From Rhizobium cauense (GTDB lineage Bacteria > Pseudomonadota > Alphaproteobacteria > Rhizobiales > Rhizobiaceae): a stretch of DNA of 64,000 nucleotides. A program made the translations under genes and the position numbers. Positions 54,321 to 63,251 of this stretch are shown here, piece by piece (positions within the stretch are counted from its first letter, which is position 1; each line of letters opens with the position of its first letter). Under the pieces are notes generated by a model. It was not told the DNA's origin. It saw nothing but the letters and a program-made list of their open reading frames with translations, and made no database searches. The stretch spans positions 1-64,000 of the forward strand of contig NZ_JAEUAT010000019.1 in NCBI RefSeq assembly GCF_019511525.1. The letters run 5' to 3'.

Positions 54321-55468
54321 GCGCGATAACGTTGAAGGGAATGACCTGGAGCCACCCGCGCGGCTATGATCCGATGGTTGCGTGCTCCGCCATCTACCGC
54401 GAGGATGCCGGCGTCGAGGTTGTCTGGGAAAAGCGGTCCTTGCAGGATTTCGAGACCTATCCGGTTGAGGAGTTGGCGCGAAACTATGACCTGATCGTCA
54501 TAGATCATCCGCATGTCGGTCAGATCACCGAAGAGCGGTGTTTGCTGCCGCTGGACGTCGAAGGACGGGAGAGCGAGCGCGAGGCTCTGGCCAAAGGAAG
54601 TGTCGGCGCGTCCTATCCGAGCTACCATTGGCGCGGTCGGCAGTGGGCGTTTCCGATCGACGCTGCGGCACAGGTGCAGGCCTTCCGCCCGGACTTGATC
54701 TCTACACCGATCGAAAGCTGGGACGACGTGCTTGCTTTTGCCCGCAAGGGGCAGGTTATGATTCCGCTCCGTCCGCCGCATTCGCTGATGACCTTCTATA
54801 CGCTCTGCGGAAACCTCGGTCGAGCCTGCGCCACGGAAGGGCCGGCCGATCTCATTGATAAAGAAACGGGCACGCGGGCATTCGAGATGATCCGCGAGAT
54901 CGCCGCACTGGTCGATCCTGCCTGCCTGGAGATGGATCCGATCGCCGTGCTGGAGTGCATGACACAAGCTGATTCAAGAATCGTCTGCGCGCCGCTGATC
55001 TACGGCTATGTGAGTTATTCCATGGCCGGGTTCCGCGATCGTGTCGCAAGATTCGCCGATATTCCGATCGCCGGCACTCATGGCCATGCGGGTTCGGCGC
55101 TTGGAGGAACCGGGATTGCGGTATCGGCCTTCACGCGCCATGCGAAGGAGGCGGTCGACTTCGCATACTGGATTGCTGGCGCTGATATGCAGAAGGGCCG
55201 GTATGCAAGTTCCGGAGGCCAGCCGGGACACTCGGCAGCTTGGGAGGACGAGAGCGTCAACACTCGCACCGCGGATTTTTACCGCGGAACGCGGGAGACG
55301 CTGCAGTCCTCATGGGTGCGGCCGCGTCACAACGGCTACATGCCGTTCCAGCAGGCCGCCTCTGATCGGCTGAACGAAGGCGTGCTTGGCAGGCATGCGG
55401 CGTCCGATGTGGTCAACGATCTGAACAGGCTGTTCGCAGCGAGCTTCCAGCCTACTCCGGCGTCTTGA
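54317..55468 (+). CDS. binding-protein-like gene without signal peptide
   Basis: 383 residues starting at a GTG that overlaps the CaiB stop by four bases. The sequence looks like a family 1 ABC solute-binding protein: YDLIVIDHPHVGQITEERCL, WAFPIDAAAQVQAFRPDL, ESWDDVLAFA, FADIPIAGTHGHAGSALGGT, AVDFAYWIAGADMQKGRYAS and GYMPFQQAASDRLNEGVL. The N-terminus (SAITLKGMTWSHPRGYDP) has no signal peptide and begins at the first beta strand, so it should stay in the cytoplasm. It may be a cytoplasmic sensor or ligand-binding partner of the CoA-transferase. The 3' end overlaps the iclR end by 17 bases on the other strand. Confidence 0.7.
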   Translation: MSAITLKGMTWSHPRGYDPMVACSAIYREDAGVEVVWEKRSLQDFETYPVEELARNYDLIVIDHPHVGQITEERCLLPLDVEGRESEREALAKGSVGASYPSYHWRGRQWAFPIDAAAQVQAFRPDLISTPIESWDDVLAFARKGQVMIPLRPPHSLMTFYTLCGNLGRACATEGPADLIDKETGTRAFEMIREIAALVDPACLEMDPIAVLECMTQADSRIVCAPLIYGYVSYSMAGFRDRVARFADIPIAGTHGHAGSALGGTGIAVSAFTRHAKEAVDFAYWIAGADMQKGRYASSGGQPGHSAAWEDESVNTRTADFYRGTRETLQSSWVRPRHNGYMPFQQAASDRLNEGVLGRHAASDVVNDLNRLFAASFQPTPAS

Positions 55469-56240
55469 CGTCCGAACCCGCGAGCAGCGACAGCTCGCTC
55501 GCGGTTTTCATGACCATCGTGATCGTCTGGCTGATGTCGGGCGCGCTTGGTGCGTTCACCAGTGCGATGTACGGACAGGTGAGTGCGGCGATGCAGCGTC
55601 CGTCCGGACCGAGGATCGGCGCGGAAAGGTTATAGACGCCTGCCGTCTGCGCGCTCGCCATCATTTCGTAACCGCGTTCGCGGATCTGGGCGAGGCGGTC
55701 GTAGAAGTCCACTCCGAGGTTGACTTCCTCGCGGCTGCGCGAGTGCTCGGCGATCATCATCTGCCGCTCTTCGTCGCTTCGGAAGGCAAGCAGCACGTGG
55801 CCCGAACCCGTGTCGAACAGGCTGATATGCGACCCGACCCGGATCGATATCCCCCAATAGTCCGGCGCCTCGTGCTGGGCGATCACCACGGCTGAACCGC
55901 GGTCGAAGACGGCCAGGTGGTTGGCCTGCTTGGTGCGTTGTGCGAGTTCGCGCATCAGCGGTGTCGCGAACGACGCGAGGCGGCGAGTGGGTGCGTGCAA
56001 TTGCGAAAGCCCGAACAGCTTCAGCGTCAGAGTGAAGCGATCACCTTCGAGCTTGGTCACGTAGCCGCGTCGGACCAGGCGGTCGAGCATGCGATAGAAT
56101 TCGTTGGGGCTGCGATCGAGACGCTTGGCGATCTCGGCCTGGGTCAACCCTTCTTCGACGCCTGCCAGAAGCTCAAGGATATCGAGCCCCTTGTCCAATG
56201 CGGGGGCGCGGTACCGGTCGGCGTCATCTGCTTCCATCAA
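55452..56240 (-). CDS. IclR-family transcriptional regulator
   Basis: 262 residues. N-terminal winged helix (ALDKGLDILELLAGVEEGLT, AEIAKRLDRSPNEFYRMLDR), then the IclR ligand domain (HVLLAFRSDEERQMMIAEHS, YEMMASAQTAGVYNLSAPIL, CIAALTCPYIAL). It lies between and opposite to the CoA-transferase pair and the ABC transporter operon and likely controls both through the operators at 52981 and 56248. Confidence 0.9.
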   Translation of the reverse strand: MMEADDADRYRAPALDKGLDILELLAGVEEGLTQAEIAKRLDRSPNEFYRMLDRLVRRGYVTKLEGDRFTLTLKLFGLSQLHAPTRRLASFATPLMRELAQRTKQANHLAVFDRGSAVVIAQHEAPDYWGISIRVGSHISLFDTGSGHVLLAFRSDEERQMMIAEHSRSREEVNLGVDFYDRLAQIRERGYEMMASAQTAGVYNLSAPILGPDGRCIAALTCPYIALVNAPSAPDISQTITMVMKTASELSLLAGSDVKTPE

Positions 56241-56247
56241 TCTCTCC

Positions 56248-56267
56248 TGTGAATATCACTTTACATA
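56248..56267. promoter_or_regulatory. IclR-type operator in the iclR/transporter intergenic region
   Basis: TGTGAA (56248-56253), seven-base spacer, TTACATA (56261-56267). It matches the perfect repeat at 52981-53003 in arm sequence and spacing. It is eight bases upstream of the iclR start, so autoregulation is expected; the divergent transporter operon starts 140 bases away. Confidence 0.6.
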
Positions 56268-56408
56268 TACAAATGCTGAACTGCCGAAAAGCGAAACTTC
56301 GGCTTGACCGTGCTTGGCAATTGTTGTTTGTATATAAAAATAAAAATCATAAATGAGGAGAGTGGGTGGCCGCTCCATTTCGATAGGGCCATCTTGGAGG
56401 AGGAAGAT

Positions 56409-57728
56409 ATGAATAAGCTCCTGGCTGGCCTTGCGGCCGGCGTCGCCCTTGCTGCATTCGGCGGGGCAGTCGCATCTGCTGCGGATTTGCCCGGCAAGTT
56501 CGACGGCGTCACCATCGACGCCAAGCTGATCGGTGGGCAACAGTACGAGGCGCTCTATTCGCGCATCGCCGAGTGGGAGAAGCTGACGGGCGCCAAGGTC
56601 AATGTCCTGTCGAAGAAGAACCACTTCGAACTCGACAAGGAAATCAAGTCGGACATGGCATCGGGCACAATCAACTGGTGCGTCGGTTCGAACCATTCGT
56701 CGTTCGCGCCGCAATATCCGGACCTCTATGCCGACCTCAATGAGCTCGTGCCGAAGGACGTGATCGGTGAATTCGTCGAGGCGAACATCGGCGCGGCAAC
56801 CATCGACGGTAAATTGGTAATGCTGCCACGTGCGCAGTTCGACGTTTCGGCGCTCTACTATCAGAAGAGCCTCTATACCGACGAAGCCAAGAAGGCCGCG
56901 TTCAAGACGAAGTACGGTTACGATCTGGCGCCGCCGAAGACCTGGAAGGAAGTATCGGATCAGGCCGTGTTCTTTGCTGATCCGCCGAACTTCTACGGCA
57001 CGCAGTTCGCTGGCAAGGAAGAGGCGATCAACGGCCGCTTCTATGAAATGCTTGTGGCAGAAGGCGGCGAATATCTCGACAAGGATGGCAAGCCTGCCTT
57101 CAACTCCGAAGCTGGCGTGCGCGCGCTCGACTGGTTCGTCAACCTCTACAAGGCGAAGGCCGTTCCTGCCGGCACGACCAACTACCTGTGGGATGAGCTC
57201 GGTGCGGGCTTCGCATCCGGCACGGTGGCGCTGAACCTCGATTGGCCCGGCTGGGCGACCTATTTCAACGATCCGAAATCCTCCAAGGTTGCGGGCAATG
57301 TCGGCGTGGTCGTTCAGCCGACCGGCTCTTCGGGCAAGCACACCGGCTGGGCCGGTGAGCACGGCTTCTCGGTTACCGAGTCCTGCCAGAACAAGGACGC
57401 TGCTGCCTCGCTCGTATGGTTCCTGACCAATGAGGATTCTCAGAAGATCGAAGCCGCGAACGGCACGCTTCCGACACGCAAGGCAGTCTGGGACTGGGAC
57501 ATCAAGCAGGCTGAGTCCGATCCCTACAAGAAGGAAGTGCTGAGCACTTTCCAGGAAGCCGCCAAGTATGCCTTCGCGGTGCCGCAGACGCCGGAATGGA
57601 TCGAAATCTCCAACGTCGTCTATCCTGAGCTTCAGGCCGCGATCCTTGGCGATAAGACGTCCAAGGAAGCACTCGACGCTGCAGCCGAGAAGGCAACTCA
57701 GGTCCTGAAGGACGCTGGTTCACTCTGA
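56409..57728 (+). CDS. sugar ABC transporter substrate-binding protein
   Basis: 439 residues from the ATG with GGAGGAGG upstream; the in-frame sequence upstream is not coding-like. Signal peptide 1-24 (LLAGLAAGVALAAFGGAVAS). Family 1 binding protein: GGQQYEALYSRIAEWEKLTG, QFDVSALYYQKSLYTDEAKK, YDLAPPKTWKEVSDQA, LNLDWPGWATYF, WAGEHGFSVTESCQNKDAAA. It feeds the following permeases. A stem-loop follows its stop. Confidence 0.88.
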   Translation: MNKLLAGLAAGVALAAFGGAVASAADLPGKFDGVTIDAKLIGGQQYEALYSRIAEWEKLTGAKVNVLSKKNHFELDKEIKSDMASGTINWCVGSNHSSFAPQYPDLYADLNELVPKDVIGEFVEANIGAATIDGKLVMLPRAQFDVSALYYQKSLYTDEAKKAAFKTKYGYDLAPPKTWKEVSDQAVFFADPPNFYGTQFAGKEEAINGRFYEMLVAEGGEYLDKDGKPAFNSEAGVRALDWFVNLYKAKAVPAGTTNYLWDELGAGFASGTVALNLDWPGWATYFNDPKSSKVAGNVGVVVQPTGSSGKHTGWAGEHGFSVTESCQNKDAAASLVWFLTNEDSQKIEAANGTLPTRKAVWDWDIKQAESDPYKKEVLSTFQEAAKYAFAVPQTPEWIEISNVVYPELQAAILGDKTSKEALDAAAEKATQVLKDAGSL

Positions 57729-57740
57729 TCACCAGAACTG

Positions 57741-57768
57741 CAATCCGCGGCCAGACGGTCGCGGATTG
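57741..57768. terminator. stem-loop between binding protein and permease genes
   Basis: CAATCCGCG (57741-57749) pairs with CGCGGATTG (57760-57768) around a ten-base loop, 12 bases after the stop. A few T follow (TGTTCAC), but the operon continues. Likely partial termination or mRNA protection, as after the other two binding-protein genes here. Confidence 0.6.
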
Positions 57769-57839
57769 TGTTCACGATGAAAAGCTGGCGCATGCAATGC
57801 GCCCGCGACCGTTTTATTCATGCCGGTCGGGTATTGAAA

Positions 57840-58733
57840 ATGTTCAAAAAATTATCTCCACCGGTGCTACTGCTTCTGCCGGCCATCATTGTCCTTGCCG
57901 CAGTCGTCCTTTTTCCGCTGCTGCTGTCGCTCTATTCCAGCTTCACGCCGTTCAGGCTGACGAAGCCCGCATCGCTTTTCGTCTTTGTCGGTTTCCGCAA
58001 CTATGAGCGTATTCTGACCGATCCCGTCTTCTGGGCGGCCTTTGCACGCACCGTCGTCTTGCTGACGATCGCGCTCAATCTCGAAATGCTACTGGGTCTC
58101 GGCCTGGCACTGCTGGTCAATAAGGCGACGATGGGTCAGCGGGCGCTGCGCACGCTGATGATGTTTCCGATGATGTTCTCGCCCGTGCTCGTCGGCTTCC
58201 AGTTCAAATTCATGTTCAACGACAATGTCGGCCTCGTGAACAACGCGCTGCAATCGCTCGGCATCACCAGCCAGGCGATTCCGTGGCTGATTGACGGTAA
58301 TCTGGCGCTGTTTGCGATTGTCGTGGCCGAAGTCTGGTCTTCCACATCAGTCTTTGCGATCCTGATCCTTGCGGGCCTTCTGGCGATGCCGCAGGAGCCG
58401 GTCGAGGCGGCCCGCGTGGATGGCTGCACGCCGCTGCAGACATTCCGCTTCGTCACCTGGCCCTTCCTCATGCCATTTGCCTTCATCGCCATGACGATCC
58501 GTTCGCTCGACGTCGCGCGAGCCTATGACATCGTCAAGATCATGACAGACGGTGGGCCGGCGCGCCGTACGGAACTCCTCTGGACGCTGGTCGGGCGTAC
58601 TGCCTATGCCGACGCGCAGATGGGCCTTGCCAATGCCATGGCCTACGTCGCGATCTTCCTGTCCATCATCTTCACCGTCTATTTCTTCCGGAAGCTGGCG
58701 CTCGCGCGCACCCAGATCGGCGCGGAGTGGTAA
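57840..58733 (+). CDS. sugar ABC transporter permease (MalF type)
   Basis: 297 residues from the ATG giving MFKKLSPPVLLLLPAIIVLA. The frame is open to 57768, but upstream residues are not membrane-protein like. Six helices; EAA loop VEAARVDGCTPLQTFRFVTW. The ribosome site is weak. The gene partners with the next permease two bases downstream of its stop. Confidence 0.88.
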   Translation: MFKKLSPPVLLLLPAIIVLAAVVLFPLLLSLYSSFTPFRLTKPASLFVFVGFRNYERILTDPVFWAAFARTVVLLTIALNLEMLLGLGLALLVNKATMGQRALRTLMMFPMMFSPVLVGFQFKFMFNDNVGLVNNALQSLGITSQAIPWLIDGNLALFAIVVAEVWSSTSVFAILILAGLLAMPQEPVEAARVDGCTPLQTFRFVTWPFLMPFAFIAMTIRSLDVARAYDIVKIMTDGGPARRTELLWTLVGRTAYADAQMGLANAMAYVAIFLSIIFTVYFFRKLALARTQIGAEW

Positions 58734-58735
58734 TC

Positions 58736-59602
58736 ATGGAACGCAATCAACAACAACGCATCCGCCGCCGCGTCGGCAAGGTCTGCTACCTCGTCGGTCT
58801 GTTCCTGGCGATGCTGATCATCTGCCTGCCAGGCTTCTGGATCATCCTGAGTTCGCTCAGGCCAACGGTCGAAATCATGGCGAAGCCTCCGGTGTGGATT
58901 CCGAGCGAGCTGTCGCTGGATGCGTATCGCGCGATGTTCTCGGGCGTGGGGCAGGGTGGCATCCCGGTCTGGGACTATTTCCGCAACTCGCTGATTATCT
59001 CGGTAACGTCCACGGTCATTGCCCTGGTGATCGGGATGTCTGGGGGCTACGCCTTCGCTCGCTTCCGGTTCACGGGGAAGTCGGCAACCTTCCTCGGCCT
59101 TATGCTGACCCGTTCAGTGCCGGGAATTGCGCTCTCGCTGCCGCTTTTCATGGTCTATTCCAGGATCGGTATCATCGACACGCATTTCGGACTCATCCTG
59201 ACCTACGTGGCGCTGAACGTGCCCTTCACGATCTGGCTGATCGACGGCTTCTTCCGTCAGGTCCCCAAGGATCTGGCAGAGGCGGCCCAGATCGACGGCT
59301 GCACGCGTTGGCAGGCCTTCTGGCAGGTTGAGTTTCCGCTTGCCGGTCCGGGAATAGCGTCTGCCGGTATCTTCGCCTTCCTGACCTGCTGGAACGAGTA
59401 CGCGCTTGCCTCGCAACTGACCCGGTCGGTCAATTCGAAGACGCTGCCCGTCGGTCTGCTCGACTACACCGCGGAATTCACGATCGACTGGCGCGGCATG
59501 TGTGCGCTTGCCGTTGTGATGATCGTTCCCGCACTCGCCCTCACTTTCGTCATTCAAAAGCATCTGGTGTCCGGACTGACGTTCGGCGCGGTCAAAGGTT
59601 GA
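58736..59602 (+). CDS. sugar ABC transporter permease (MalG type)
   Basis: 288 residues. Six membrane helices, first YLVGLFLAMLIICLPGFWII; EAA loop AEAAQIDGCTRWQAFWQVEF. Second half of the channel; four bases before the ATPase gene. Confidence 0.9.
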   Translation: MERNQQQRIRRRVGKVCYLVGLFLAMLIICLPGFWIILSSLRPTVEIMAKPPVWIPSELSLDAYRAMFSGVGQGGIPVWDYFRNSLIISVTSTVIALVIGMSGGYAFARFRFTGKSATFLGLMLTRSVPGIALSLPLFMVYSRIGIIDTHFGLILTYVALNVPFTIWLIDGFFRQVPKDLAEAAQIDGCTRWQAFWQVEFPLAGPGIASAGIFAFLTCWNEYALASQLTRSVNSKTLPVGLLDYTAEFTIDWRGMCALAVVMIVPALALTFVIQKHLVSGLTFGAVKG

Positions 59603-59606
59603 TCTC

Positions 59607-60704
59607 ATGGCACAGGTTTCGCTCAAAAAACTCGTAAAGCGCTACGGCGCACTCGAAATCGTCCACGGCATCAATCTCGATATCAAGGATAAGGAGTTCA
59701 TCGCGCTCGTCGGCCCTTCCGGATGCGGAAAATCGACGACACTGCGCATGATCGCAGGTCTGGAAGAGGTTTCCGACGGGGCAGTCGAGATTGGCGGAAG
59801 GGTTGTGAACGACCTGCCGCCACGTGATCGGAACATCTCCATGGTGTTTCAGTCCTATGCGCTCTATCCGCACATGACGGTGCGCGAGAACATGGGTTTC
59901 TCGCTGAAGATCGCCAAGCAGCCGCAGGCCGAGATCGACCAGCGGGTCAATGAGGCAGCCGCGATCCTGAGCCTCGAGGCACTGATGGACCGCCGGCCGG
60001 CGCAGCTCTCCGGTGGCCAGCGCCAGCGCGTTGCCATGGGACGCGCAATCGTCCGGCAGCCGGAAGTCTTCCTGTTCGACGAACCGCTCTCCAACCTTGA
60101 CGCCAAGCTGCGTACGCAGATGCGTACCGAGATCAAGAAGCTGCACGGCAAGGTGCAGTCGACCGTGGTCTATGTCACCCATGACCAGGTCGAGGCGATG
60201 ACGCTTGCCGATCGGATCGTCATCATGCGTGACGGATACATCGAGCAGGTCGGAACGCCAGACGAGGTCTTCAAGCGCCCGGCGACGCGTTTCGTTGCCG
60301 GCTTCATCGGATCTCCCCCGATGAACATCGTGGAGGCGACGATAGCATCGGGATCGGTCGTGTTCGCAAACGGCGACAAGCTGCCGCTTCCAGGACAGTT
60401 TTCAGATCGCGTGAAGGAAGGCGACAAGGTCGTCTTCGGTCTGCGTCCCGACGACATCTTTCCGACAGGACATGGCCTGCATTCGGGCGTGGAAGCTGCA
60501 GTGCATGAGATCACGCTGCCGGTTTCCATCACCGAGCCATTGGGCAACGAGACCCTTGTCTTCGTGGAGTTCGCGGGCCGCGAATGGGTGTCGCGGATGC
60601 TCAATCCACGTGCGCTGGCGAGCGGTGAACAACTGAAGATGAGCTTCGATCTATCGCAGGCGCATCTGTTCTCCGCCGATACCGGCAAGAGCCTGGCACT
60701 CTGA
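59607..60704 (+). CDS. sugar ABC transporter ATPase (UgpC/MsmK type)
   Basis: 365 residues. Walker A GPSGCGKST, Q loop MVFQSYALYPHMTV, signature QLSGGQRQR, Walker B VFLFDEPLSNLD, H loop VTHDQVEAM, plus a C-terminal TOBE domain. All motifs intact. It completes the IclR-linked importer. Confidence 0.93.
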   Translation: MAQVSLKKLVKRYGALEIVHGINLDIKDKEFIALVGPSGCGKSTTLRMIAGLEEVSDGAVEIGGRVVNDLPPRDRNISMVFQSYALYPHMTVRENMGFSLKIAKQPQAEIDQRVNEAAAILSLEALMDRRPAQLSGGQRQRVAMGRAIVRQPEVFLFDEPLSNLDAKLRTQMRTEIKKLHGKVQSTVVYVTHDQVEAMTLADRIVIMRDGYIEQVGTPDEVFKRPATRFVAGFIGSPPMNIVEATIASGSVVFANGDKLPLPGQFSDRVKEGDKVVFGLRPDDIFPTGHGLHSGVEAAVHEITLPVSITEPLGNETLVFVEFAGREWVSRMLNPRALASGEQLKMSFDLSQAHLFSADTGKSLAL

Positions 60705-60722
60705 GCGACAGGAAACGACGGT

Positions 60723-61835
60723 ATGGCTCGCATAGAGAGAATTGAAATCCGGATGGTCGACCTGCGACCGAAGGTGAAGCGCACGGACGCTATCCAGAGC
60801 TTCGTCAGCCAGGAGACGCCGATCGTCACGATCACCGATGCCGACGGCGCGGTCGGCACCGGCTACAGCTACACGATCGGAACCGGTGGCTCGTCTGTCA
60901 TGCGGCTGCTTTCCGATCATCTGGTGCCGATCCTGATCGGCGAAGACGCGGATTGCATCGAGGCGATCTGGCACAAGATGGAGTTCGCCACGCACGCGAC
61001 GACGATTGGCGCTATTACCGCGCTGGCACTCGCTGCCGTCGATACCGCACTCTGGGACCTTCGCGCCAAGAAACAGAACCTGCCGCTATGGAAGCTTGCA
61101 GGTGGAGCAAAAGACCGTTGCCCGCTCTATACGACCGAGGGTGGCTGGCTTCACATGGAAAAGGAAGCATTGGTCGAGGACGCGCTGCAGGCGAAGGCCA
61201 AGGGTTTTACCGGCTCGAAGGTGAAGATCGGCAAGCCTCACGGTTCGGAAGATCATGAGCGGCTCTCTGCCGTCCGAAAGGCGCTTGGCGACGGTTATGA
61301 GATCATGACTGATTGCAACCAAGGCTTCACGGTCGATGAAGCGATCCGCAGGGCCGATCGGCTTCGGGAACTGGATCTTGCCTGGATCGAGGAGCCCCTG
61401 CCGGCCGACGATCTTGATGGCCACATCCGCCTGACGCGCTCGACGACCACGCCGATCGCGGTCGGTGAATCGATGTATTCGATCCGCCACTTTCGCGAGT
61501 ACATGCAGAAAGGGGCGTGCTCGATCGTTCAGGTCGATGTAGCGCGCATCGGCGGCATAACACCGTGGCTGAAGGTCGCGCATGCGGCCGAGGCATTCGA
61601 TATTCCCGTCTGCCCACACTTCCTGATGGAGCTGCATGTCAGCCTCGTATGCGCGATCCCGAATGGCCGGTACGTCGAGTACATTCCCCAGCTCGACGAG
61701 CTGACGACAAAGGGCATGGAAATTCACGAAGGCAGAGCACTTGCACCGATGGAGACGGGCATCGGCATCGCCTGGGATTGGGACGCGGTAAGGTCGAGGT
61801 CGATAGGTGAATTTACCCGCGAGTTTCACGGCTAG
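60723..61835 (+). CDS. enolase-superfamily sugar-acid dehydratase (mandelate racemase-like)
   Basis: 370 residues. Metal ligands Asp197 (TDCNQ), Glu223 (WIEEP) and Glu249 (VGES); Lys166-Val-Lys168 on the second strand and His299 (CPHFLMEL) as the general acid/base pair, which is the mandelate racemase subgroup pattern. Members dehydrate aldonic or aldaric acids to 2-keto-3-deoxy acids. The length differs from fuconate dehydratase (about 440), so the substrate is open. Neighbouring mutarotase suggests a 6-deoxy sugar acid or relative. Confidence 0.88.
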   Translation: MARIERIEIRMVDLRPKVKRTDAIQSFVSQETPIVTITDADGAVGTGYSYTIGTGGSSVMRLLSDHLVPILIGEDADCIEAIWHKMEFATHATTIGAITALALAAVDTALWDLRAKKQNLPLWKLAGGAKDRCPLYTTEGGWLHMEKEALVEDALQAKAKGFTGSKVKIGKPHGSEDHERLSAVRKALGDGYEIMTDCNQGFTVDEAIRRADRLRELDLAWIEEPLPADDLDGHIRLTRSTTTPIAVGESMYSIRHFREYMQKGACSIVQVDVARIGGITPWLKVAHAAEAFDIPVCPHFLMELHVSLVCAIPNGRYVEYIPQLDELTTKGMEIHEGRALAPMETGIGIAWDWDAVRSRSIGEFTREFHG

Positions 61836-61846
61836 GGAGGAGTGTC

Positions 61847-62176
61847 ATGCAGCGAATGGGCATGGTCATCGGTCTCGATGGTTCGAAAATTGCGGAATAC
61901 AAGCGCCTTCACGCCGCCGTGTGGCCGGAAATCCTTGCGCTGATTTCCGAGTGCAACATCACCAACTATTCCATCTTTCTGAAGGAGCCTGAGAACCTGC
62001 TGTTTGGCTACTGGGAGTATGTCGGTTCGGATTTCGAGGCTGACATGGCCAGGATGGCAGCGCATCCAAGGAACAAGGAATGGTGGGCGGTCTGCATGCC
62101 CTGCCAAAAGCCACTCGACACCCGCAAGGACGGCGAGTGGTGGGCAATGATGGAAGAGGTATTCCATCATGGCTGA
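61847..62176 (+). CDS. L-rhamnose mutarotase-like protein (RhaM family)
   Basis: 109 residues. RhaM family signature: QRMGMVIGLDGSKIAEYKRL, HAAVWPEILALISECNITNY, SIFLKEPENLLFGYWEYVG, HPRNKEWWAVCMPCQKPL. RhaM interconverts anomers of L-rhamnose; relatives act on L-fucose. This points to a sugar of that type as the imported substrate. The gene overlaps the next by eight bases. Confidence 0.88.
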   Translation: MQRMGMVIGLDGSKIAEYKRLHAAVWPEILALISECNITNYSIFLKEPENLLFGYWEYVGSDFEADMARMAAHPRNKEWWAVCMPCQKPLDTRKDGEWWAMMEEVFHHG

Positions 62177-63248
62177 TCACTTCGATCCAGGTTCGCTTCG
62201 GCAGTGGTGGGAAAAGCCAACAAGACCGCTGCCGATCGTAATTTTCGGGGCCGGCAGCATCGTCGAGGATGCGCATCTGCCCGCCTACAAGAAAGCCGGT
62301 TTTCCGGTGGTGGGTCTGTTCGACCCAAATCTGGAAAAAGCCAGGGCGCTTGCCGAGCGATGGAGCATCAAAGCCTTTGCTTCCGAGGAGGAGGCGCTGG
62401 CGACGCGAGGTGTGATCTTCGATCTGGCGACGCCACCCGCATCTCATGCCGCGATCCTCTCAAAGCTGCCGCGCGGCTCCTTCGCCTTGATACAGAAGCC
62501 AATGGGCAGCGATCTTTCCGGCGCCACGGAAGTCCTGGGAGTATGCCGCGAACGCGATCTGAAGGCGGCTGTCAATTTCCAGCTTCGTTTCGCACCTATG
62601 ATGCTGGCGCTGAGGGATGCGATCGCCAGGGGCTATCTCGGCGATATCGTTGATTTCGATGCCTGGTTGGCGCTTGCGACACCCTGGGGTCTATGGCCCT
62701 TCCTCAAGGGACTGCCACGGATCGAGATCGCGATGCATTCCATTCACTATCTCGATTTCGTTCGCGGCCTTCTCGGAAATCCCGTTGGCGTCCACGCCAA
62801 GACGCTTGGCCATCCGAACCATGACGTCGCGCAGACGCGGACAGCGGCGATTCTCGACTACGGGCCCAGCATACGCTGCGTCCTTTCGGTCAATCACGAC
62901 CACGATTTCGGCCGCAAGTTCCAGGCTTGCGAGTTCCGCATCTGCGGCACCAAGGGCGCGGCCTATCTGAAGCTCGGCGTCAATCTCGACTATCCGCGAG
63001 GCGAGCCGGACGAACTCTGGATCCGCGCGGATGGCGGCCAGGAATGGGTGCCGGTTGCTCTTGAGGGTACCTGGTTTCCCGATGCCTTCGTCAATCGAAT
63101 GGCCAACCTGCAGCGCTTTGCCAGCGGCGAAGACAACGAGCTTATCGGTTCGGTCGAGGACGCCTGGCAGACGATGGCGCTTGTCGAAGCGGCTTATGTA
63201 TCAAGCGCACAACCGGCGACCCCGATCGCCACTCTTCCGGAGGCATGA
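62169..63248 (+). CDS. Gfo/Idh/MocA-family oxidoreductase
   Basis: 359 residues. N-terminal NAD(P) fold IVIFGAGSIVEDAHLPAYKK; the catalytic lysine motif is QKPMG in place of EKP; the C-terminal domain has IEIAMHSIHYLDFVRGLLGN with the conserved His and Asp. It oxidises or reduces a ring or chain hydroxyl of a sugar, likely the first oxidation step of the imported sugar. Start overlaps the mutarotase gene. Confidence 0.88.
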   Translation: MADHFDPGSLRQWWEKPTRPLPIVIFGAGSIVEDAHLPAYKKAGFPVVGLFDPNLEKARALAERWSIKAFASEEEALATRGVIFDLATPPASHAAILSKLPRGSFALIQKPMGSDLSGATEVLGVCRERDLKAAVNFQLRFAPMMLALRDAIARGYLGDIVDFDAWLALATPWGLWPFLKGLPRIEIAMHSIHYLDFVRGLLGNPVGVHAKTLGHPNHDVAQTRTAAILDYGPSIRCVLSVNHDHDFGRKFQACEFRICGTKGAAYLKLGVNLDYPRGEPDELWIRADGGQEWVPVALEGTWFPDAFVNRMANLQRFASGEDNELIGSVEDAWQTMALVEAAYVSSAQPATPIATLPEA

Positions 63249-63251
63249 ACG

